A stretch of 64,000 bases of DNA from Bryobacteraceae bacterium. Its GTDB lineage: Bacteria; Acidobacteriota; Terriglobia; Bryobacterales; Bryobacteraceae. Below are positions 59,203 to 64,000 of this stretch, piece by piece. Positions within the stretch are counted from its first letter, which is position 1; the number at the start of each line of letters is the position of its first letter. The stretch covers positions 1 through 64,000 of the forward strand of contig JASIAM010000290.1 of assembly GCA_030041985.1 (NCBI GenBank), written 5' to 3'. The notes under the pieces are model-generated. The model was not told the DNA's origin, ran no database searches, and saw only the letters and a list, made by a program, of their open reading frames with translations. The position numbers were made by a program, and so were the translations under genes.

Positions 59203-59979
59203 ATGTCCGAAAGCCTCGAAACCAGCCGCGATGGCCGTGTTTTGCGCGTGGTCTTGAACCGGCCCGAAAAGCGCAACGCCCTCAACGCCCAACTCTGCCG
59301 CGACCTCGTGCGCACCTTCGAAGATGCCTTCCGTGATGACGCGGCCGGGGCCATTCTGCTCGCGGGTAACGGCAAACATTTCTGCGCCGGAATGGATTTG
59401 AGCGAAGTCTCCGCCGCCACCGCACCTGAGATCAGCGCGGCCCAGGAACAACTGTTTACCATCGGCGCCCGCGCGGATAAACCCATCGTGGCAGCCGTGG
59501 CCGGTGCTTCACTCGGCGGTGGCATGGGCTTGGTGGGCAACTGCCATATCGTCGTCGCTCATCCGGAAGCTACGTTCGGTCTCACGGAAATCCGCATCGG
59601 CCTCTGGCCCTTTCTCGTGTTTCGCGCGCTCGCCGCGGGCTTGGGCGAACGCAGGGTGCTGGAGTTGGCCCTCACCGGCCGCATCTTCCCCGCTAGTCAG
59701 GCCAAAGAAATGGGCTTGGTGCAGGAATTGGCCGCCGATCCGCAAATGCGCGCTGCGGAAATTGCCCGTTCGCTCGCCGATTCCTCTCCAACCACCATCC
59801 GCAGCGGCTTGGCATTTGCCCGCGAGGTCCGCGGGCGCGACTGGATCACGGCCGGTGAAATCGCCCGCCGCGCGCGCGACGCAGTCTTCGAAAGCGCCGA
59901 TTTCGCCGAGGGCCTTGCGTCATTTCGCGAAAAGCGCTCCCCGCGCTGGCCCTCGCTCAGTCAGGAGGAGCCACACTAG
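59203..59979 (+). CDS. enoyl-CoA hydratase/isomerase family protein
   Basis: A 258-residue crotonase-fold enzyme acting on an acyl-CoA. Conserved parts are VVLNRPEKRNALN, GNGKHFCAGMDLSEV (first oxyanion-hole loop), AGASLGGGMGLVGNCHIVVAHPEATFGLTEIRIGLWP (second). The Glu pair of true hydratases is only partly kept, so the reaction could be isomerisation, hydrolysis or hydration. The ATG at 59203 is chosen over the longer opening at 59086 because it directly precedes the conserved N-terminus. No beta-oxidation partner is adjacent. Confidence 0.85.
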   Translation: MSESLETSRDGRVLRVVLNRPEKRNALNAQLCRDLVRTFEDAFRDDAAGAILLAGNGKHFCAGMDLSEVSAATAPEISAAQEQLFTIGARADKPIVAAVAGASLGGGMGLVGNCHIVVAHPEATFGLTEIRIGLWPFLVFRALAAGLGERRVLELALTGRIFPASQAKEMGLVQELAADPQMRAAEIARSLADSSPTTIRSGLAFAREVRGRDWITAGEIARRARDAVFESADFAEGLASFREKRSPRWPSLSQEEPH

Positions 59980-60027
59980 ATGTGGTATTCCTTTGTCAAT
60001 TGGTCCAAAATAATGGGGTAGGCATGC

Positions 60028-60056
60028 TTTACTTTTTCCGAGATGGCATTTAGTAT
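60028..60056 (+). promoter_or_regulatory. sigma-70 promoter of smc
   Basis: TTTACT (60028-60033) and TAGTAT (60051-60056) are 17 bp apart; the predicted start near 60063 leaves a leader of about 30 nt before the TTG at 60094. Confidence 0.5.
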
Positions 60057-60093
60057 GGTTACAACTCCCCCCAAAAACGCTTGAGGTATCCTC

Positions 60094-63000
60094 TTGCTCA
60101 GACTGAAACGGATCGAGATACAAGGTTTTAAATCGTTCTGCGACCGCACCGAACTGCGCTTCCACGGCGAAGGCATCGCGGCCATCGTCGGACCCAACGG
60201 CTGCGGCAAGTCCAATATCAGCGACGCCATCAGTTGGGTTTTGGGCGAGCAGTCCATCAAAACTTTGCGCGGCACCCGCATGGAAGACGTCATCTTCGCC
60301 GGCACGCACGAGCGCAAACCCGTCGGCCTGGCATATGTCACTATGACCCTAGTCGATCCCGAAGCCAGCCATTCGCACAAAATCCAGGTAGTGGAAAACG
60401 GGCAGCCCGCGGCGCACGCCCAGCCCGGAGAAGTCACCATCACCCGCCGCCTGTATCGCTCCGGGGAAAGCGAATACCTCATCGACGGCCATGCCGCGCG
60501 CCTGCGCGATATCCAGGACCTTTTCATGGGCACCGGTCTTGGCCCGGAAAGTTACGCCATTATCGAGCAGGGCCGCATCGGGCAGATTCTCAGTTCCAAG
60601 CCGCAAGACCGCCGCGCCATCGTCGAAGAGGCCGCGGGCATCGGCCGGTTCAAAACCAAAAAGCGCCTGGCTGAGGCCAAGCTGGAAAGCGCCAAGCAAA
60701 ACCTCGCGCGTGTCTACGACATTCTGGAGGAAGTCACGCGGCAAGTTAATTCGCTCAAGCGGCAGGCCGCGAAGGCACGGCGCTACACCGAGCTGAAAGC
60801 CGATTTCGAGAGCCGCCTGCGGGTGGTGCTTTCCGGCAAATACCGCCTCTTGGAGCGCGATGCCGCCAAGACGGCGATTGACCTCAACCTGGCCGCCGCC
60901 GAACTGAAATCCCTCGCACAGCAGGTCTCCGAAAAGGAGCAGGCGCACGAACAGGAGCAATCCGCCTGCTACAAGCTGGAACAGGAACTCACCGCCGCGC
61001 GCCAGCAGCTTTCCGAGTCCAGTGTGGATGCCGAACGCACGCGCGGCCGGCTGGCGGCCCAGGTGCGCGAAAGCGGCGCGATGGAAGAGCGCATCGCCCA
61101 GGCCGAAAAGGAATCGCAGGAACTCGATGGCCGCCTCGATACACTCAACCAGGAAACCGCTCTGAACCAGCAGAACCTGGCCGCTCTCGAAAACCAGATC
61201 GGGCAGGCGCGCGGCCGCATGACCGAAATCAATCAGCAGCGCGAAGCTTTGCAGACCGAGGTGCGGCAGAAGGAGCAGGCCATCGAAGCCGGCCGGCAAG
61301 TGGTGCTGCGCCTGCTCGGCGAGGCCTCCACGCTCACCAACCAACTCGCGCAGGTCGAAGAGTACCTGGCTGCCATTGAGCGCGAAACCGCCCGCTCCCA
61401 AAGGGAAGAGCAGATGGCCGCCGCGGAAATGGAGCGGCTGGAAACGGCCAGCCGCAATCTTTCCGAGACAGTGCGCGAGCGCCAGCTCGAACTCCAATCC
61501 GTGACCGCGGAAAAGCAGCAGACCGAAGCAGACCTCGTTGCCCGGCGGCGCGCGGCCACCGAAGCGCGGCAGCAAATCGACACCCTCAAAAGCGAAGTTT
61601 CGGCCATGCGCGCGCGCAAGGAATCGCTCGAACAGGTACTCGCGCACCGCACCTATACCACCGAGTCAGTGAAGCGCCTCTTTGCGTCGCTGGAGAAGAC
61701 AGCGGCCCCCGGCCAGCAGCAGGAATTGCAGCTCATGGGCGTGCTCGCCGACTACGTCGAAGTTGACCCACAGTTTGAAAAGCCGGCCGAAGAATTCCTG
61801 CACGAAGAACTCGAATACGTAGTCGTCGAAAACTGGAGCCAGGCCGAGCGCGGCCTGGATTTTCTGCGCGCGCGCGCCGACGGGCGGGCCACCTTCCTGG
61901 TGCATCCGGAATCGAATGGCAACGGGCATCACCAGTTACCCGAACCACCCATCGGTCCCGAGGCCGGAGTAGCGGCGCGTTTGAGCGATGCGCTGCGGCT
62001 TACCAATGGTTTTCGCGACCGCGCCACCGATCTGCTGCCGCGTGTTTCTCAATGTTTCCTGGCCGAAGACCGCGCAGCGGCGCAGCGCCTCGCTGGCGAA
62101 TATCCGCATCTCTATTTTCTGCTGCCGGATGGCGCGTGCTACCACGGCTGCACCCTCACCGGCGGCCGCAAGACGGGGGTCGGCCCCCTGGCCATGAAGC
62201 GCGAAGCTCGCGAACTGGCGGCGGCGCTGGCGTCCCGCCAGGCGGCCCTCGATTCCCAGGTGGCCGATCTCGAAGCATTGAACCGCGAAATCGCCGCTAT
62301 TGAAGGGGAACTCGAACGGCTGCGAGGATTACAGCAGAGCCGCGAAAAAGACCGTGTTGCGCTCGAACACGAAATGCGCAAGCTCGGTGACGACCTGTCT
62401 CGCGCCAATTCCCGCATTTCGGTGGCGCGCCTCGAACTGGAGAGATTGCGCCGCGATGCCGCCAAATCGGTCGAGCAGCGCGAGAAGAACCAGGCCGCTG
62501 TGGAGGAAAAAGAGCGCCTGCGCGCCCAGCGGGAGCAGGCTTTGGAGAGCGACCGGCAGACCCTCGACCAGATGCAGGCGCGCGCTTCCCACATCGGCGA
62601 AGAGCACGCCGCCGTGCGCGCGGAGCTGGCAGGCTTTGAGGAGCGCCACCGTGCCGGGCGCGCAACGCTCGCGCGGCTGGAGCAGCAGTTCCGCGAGATT
62701 ACGGCGCGCCGCAAAGGTATCGGCGCCGAAATCGATCGTCTCGGCGAACAGCGCGCGCGCCTGCTCGCCGATAACGTAGATCTCGACCGCAAAGCCGCCG
62801 CGCTCGCCGACCAGATTCTCGCGCTGGAGGTGCGGGTCAACGAGATGGCTACCGCCGATGCCGCCAGACGCGAAGCTCTGCGCTCCAGTGAAGAGGAGCT
62901 AAAACTGCTGCGCGCCGGTGTCGAGGAGCGGCACGCCCGCCGCTCCGAGATCGAAGTGGAACTCGTCCGCAAACAGGCCGAACTAAAATTTCTCGATGAG

Positions 63001-63741
63001 ACCAGCCGCAAGGAGCTGAACTCTCCCGTCGAGGCACTGGCCCCCGCGGACGGTCCGGTTCCCGAGCCGGAAATAATTGCTGAAGCCGAGCAGTCCGCGC
63101 TCGAAGTGCGCAACCGCATCGAAGCCTTGGGCGCGGTCAATCCCGCGGCCATGGAGGAGTTCCAGGAAGCGCAGCAGCGCCACGACTTCCTCAGCGCGCA
63201 GCGGCAGGACCTCATCGACTCCATTCGCGACACCGAAAAAGCCATCCAGGAGATCGACCAGGTTTCGCGTAACCGCTTCGCCGAAGCCTTCGAAGCCATC
63301 AATACTAATTTCCGCGCGGCCTGCCAGACGCTGTTCGGTGGCGGTTCCGGCGAAATGCGGCTCACCGATCAGGAAAACCTGGCGGAATCGGGAATCGATA
63401 TCATCTGTTCCCCGCCCGGAAAGCGGTTGCAGAACGTGCTGCTGCTCTCCGGTGGCGAGAAGGCGCTGGCGGCGGTGGCATTGTTGATGGCCATTTTCAA
63501 ATATCAGCCCAGCCCCTTCTGCGTAATGGACGAAGTGGATGCGCCGCTCGATGAAACCAACATCGGCCGCCTCGCCAGCATGATTCAGGAGATGTCGCGC
63601 GAGACCCAGTTCGTCATGATCACCCATTCCAAGCGCACCATGGAAGCGGCCCAGGCGCTCTACGGAGTCACCATGCAGGAACCCGGCGTTTCGCGCCTGG
63701 TTTCGGTGCGCTTCGGAGCAGCAGCCGGAGCAGCAGCATAA
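60094..63741 (+). CDS. smc: chromosome segregation ATPase SMC
   Basis: A 1215-residue SMC protein, the core of bacterial condensin (with ScpA/ScpB, not in the window). The N-terminus has LKRIEIQGFKSF and Walker A GPNGCGKSN (residues 33-41). Long coiled coils (about 165-500 and 690-1010) flank the hinge domain (about 530-680). The C-terminal head has the signature LLSGGEKALAAVALL and Walker B CVMDEVDAPLDETN. The start is TTG at 60094, with GAGGT upstream; no ATG is available before the conserved IQGFKSF. Length is typical. Confidence 0.93.
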   Translation: MLRLKRIEIQGFKSFCDRTELRFHGEGIAAIVGPNGCGKSNISDAISWVLGEQSIKTLRGTRMEDVIFAGTHERKPVGLAYVTMTLVDPEASHSHKIQVVENGQPAAHAQPGEVTITRRLYRSGESEYLIDGHAARLRDIQDLFMGTGLGPESYAIIEQGRIGQILSSKPQDRRAIVEEAAGIGRFKTKKRLAEAKLESAKQNLARVYDILEEVTRQVNSLKRQAAKARRYTELKADFESRLRVVLSGKYRLLERDAAKTAIDLNLAAAELKSLAQQVSEKEQAHEQEQSACYKLEQELTAARQQLSESSVDAERTRGRLAAQVRESGAMEERIAQAEKESQELDGRLDTLNQETALNQQNLAALENQIGQARGRMTEINQQREALQTEVRQKEQAIEAGRQVVLRLLGEASTLTNQLAQVEEYLAAIERETARSQREEQMAAAEMERLETASRNLSETVRERQLELQSVTAEKQQTEADLVARRRAATEARQQIDTLKSEVSAMRARKESLEQVLAHRTYTTESVKRLFASLEKTAAPGQQQELQLMGVLADYVEVDPQFEKPAEEFLHEELEYVVVENWSQAERGLDFLRARADGRATFLVHPESNGNGHHQLPEPPIGPEAGVAARLSDALRLTNGFRDRATDLLPRVSQCFLAEDRAAAQRLAGEYPHLYFLLPDGACYHGCTLTGGRKTGVGPLAMKREARELAAALASRQAALDSQVADLEALNREIAAIEGELERLRGLQQSREKDRVALEHEMRKLGDDLSRANSRISVARLELERLRRDAAKSVEQREKNQAAVEEKERLRAQREQALESDRQTLDQMQARASHIGEEHAAVRAELAGFEERHRAGRATLARLEQQFREITARRKGIGAEIDRLGEQRARLLADNVDLDRKAAALADQILALEVRVNEMATADAARREALRSSEEELKLLRAGVEERHARRSEIEVELVRKQAELKFLDETSRKELNSPVEALAPADGPVPEPEIIAEAEQSALEVRNRIEALGAVNPAAMEEFQEAQQRHDFLSAQRQDLIDSIRDTEKAIQEIDQVSRNRFAEAFEAINTNFRAACQTLFGGGSGEMRLTDQENLAESGIDIICSPPGKRLQNVLLLSGGEKALAAVALLMAIFKYQPSPFCVMDEVDAPLDETNIGRLASMIQEMSRETQFVMITHSKRTMEAAQALYGVTMQEPGVSRLVSVRFGAAAGAAA

Positions 63742-63747
63742 GCTGTA

Positions 63748-64000
63748 GTGGTGAGGAAATGGCGCGAGGCCGGTCTGTACCCAGCGGTCATCCTCGCTGT
63801 CAACATTCTGATTGCCCGCAAGCTGTTCGGGCTTGAGTACTCGGCGAATCTGGCATCGAACGAGGGCGAGTTCATCGCGATCGCGCGGCAGGTGGCCGCG
63901 CACCTCACGAGGCCAGGCGATCTGCTGTGGTGGCCGGTGTGGGATTGTGGCCTGCCCTTTCAGAATACCTACCTGCCGCTGTTGCCCGTGCTCGCCGGCT
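63748..64000 (+). CDS. N-terminus of a polytopic membrane protein, cut by the window end
   Basis: A frame beginning with GTG at 63748, 6 bases after the smc stop, open to the window edge (84 codons). It encodes a basic start (VRKWREAG), a hydrophobic helix, the loop GLEYSANLASNEGEFIAIARQV, and WWPVWDCGLPFQNTYLPLLP. The loop pattern recalls GT-C-type or YfhO-like membrane glycosyltransferases, but too little is present to assign it. Confidence 0.6.
   Translation, partial: MVRKWREAGLYPAVILAVNILIARKLFGLEYSANLASNEGEFIAIARQVAAHLTRPGDLLWWPVWDCGLPFQNTYLPLLPVLAG

Noticed and set aside
59980-60027. A 13-codon ATG frame before smc
   Set aside because: It has no distinct ribosome binding site, is very short and lies upstream of the predicted smc promoter.
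62139-63365. A 408-codon serine/arginine-rich frame antisense to smc
   Set aside because: The Ser/Arg-rich composition is what coiled-coil codons give on the opposite strand; no protein family fits.

Overview
The window is a high-GC chromosomal segment most consistent with an Acidobacteriota genome of the Bryobacterales/Solibacter type. The clues are an ADOP-type duplicated permease paired with PadR, a B12-dependent ribonucleotide reductase, paired RraA-family genes, short hairpin repeats and dense operons with ATGA/GTGA/TGATG stop-start overlaps. I saw no rRNA, tRNA, CRISPR array, prophage or insertion sequence. The taxonomic assignment is inference.

Layout. 1-5710: a left-edge fragment, an MFS exporter overlapping a secreted HExxH metallopeptidase, two small proteins and phosphoketolase (xfp). 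5724-9750 (minus): feoA-feoB followed without gaps by a GH24 lysozyme and an AmpG-like permease. 9873-11463: RimI-like acetyltransferase, a UPF0391 membrane peptide and a secreted protein of unknown function. 11540-16983 (minus): a catabolic cassette with a LigJ-like 4-oxalomesaconate hydratase, a complete nitrate/sulfonate/taurine-type ABC importer and two RraA/HMG-CHA aldolase-family proteins. This fits the lower protocatechuate/gallate 4,5-cleavage route.

17155-30021 (plus): a 12.9-kb Pel exopolysaccharide operon. PelA is split into a hydrolase gene and a deacetylase gene, and PelB, D, E, F and G follow in order. PelC is absent. 30028-37734: an APC permease, galT, a two-gene ergothioneine locus (egtB-egtD), and an ADOP permease with its PadR repressor behind a promoter carrying paired repeats.

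37845-44151: a lysine/diaminopimelate operon (dapE-like, asd, lysC, dapB, dapA, dapD). It begins with a strong promoter and a lysine riboswitch (37882-38104), so lysine should shut off its own precursor pathway at the RNA level. 44165-52392: an inverted repeat beside a DinB remnant, a TPR protein, a degenerate receiver protein, two tandem ribbon-helix-helix-like paralogues, an ammonium transporter, a two-component pair (PAS histidine kinase and NarL-type regulator) and an APC permease with a cytoplasmic tail. A GATAGCYATC motif precedes both the kinase and the permease.

52547-64000 (plus): nrdJ overlapping an orphan DNA adenine methylase, a Tat-signal arylmalonate-decarboxylase-like protein, a TMTC-like membrane protein with five 35-residue TPRs, an enoyl-CoA hydratase-family enzyme, smc, and the start of a membrane protein cut by the window edge. 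The items most worth attention are the split-PelA/no-PelC Pel operon, the lysine riboswitch, the LigJ-RraA-ABC cassette and the Tat-exported AMDase-like protein.
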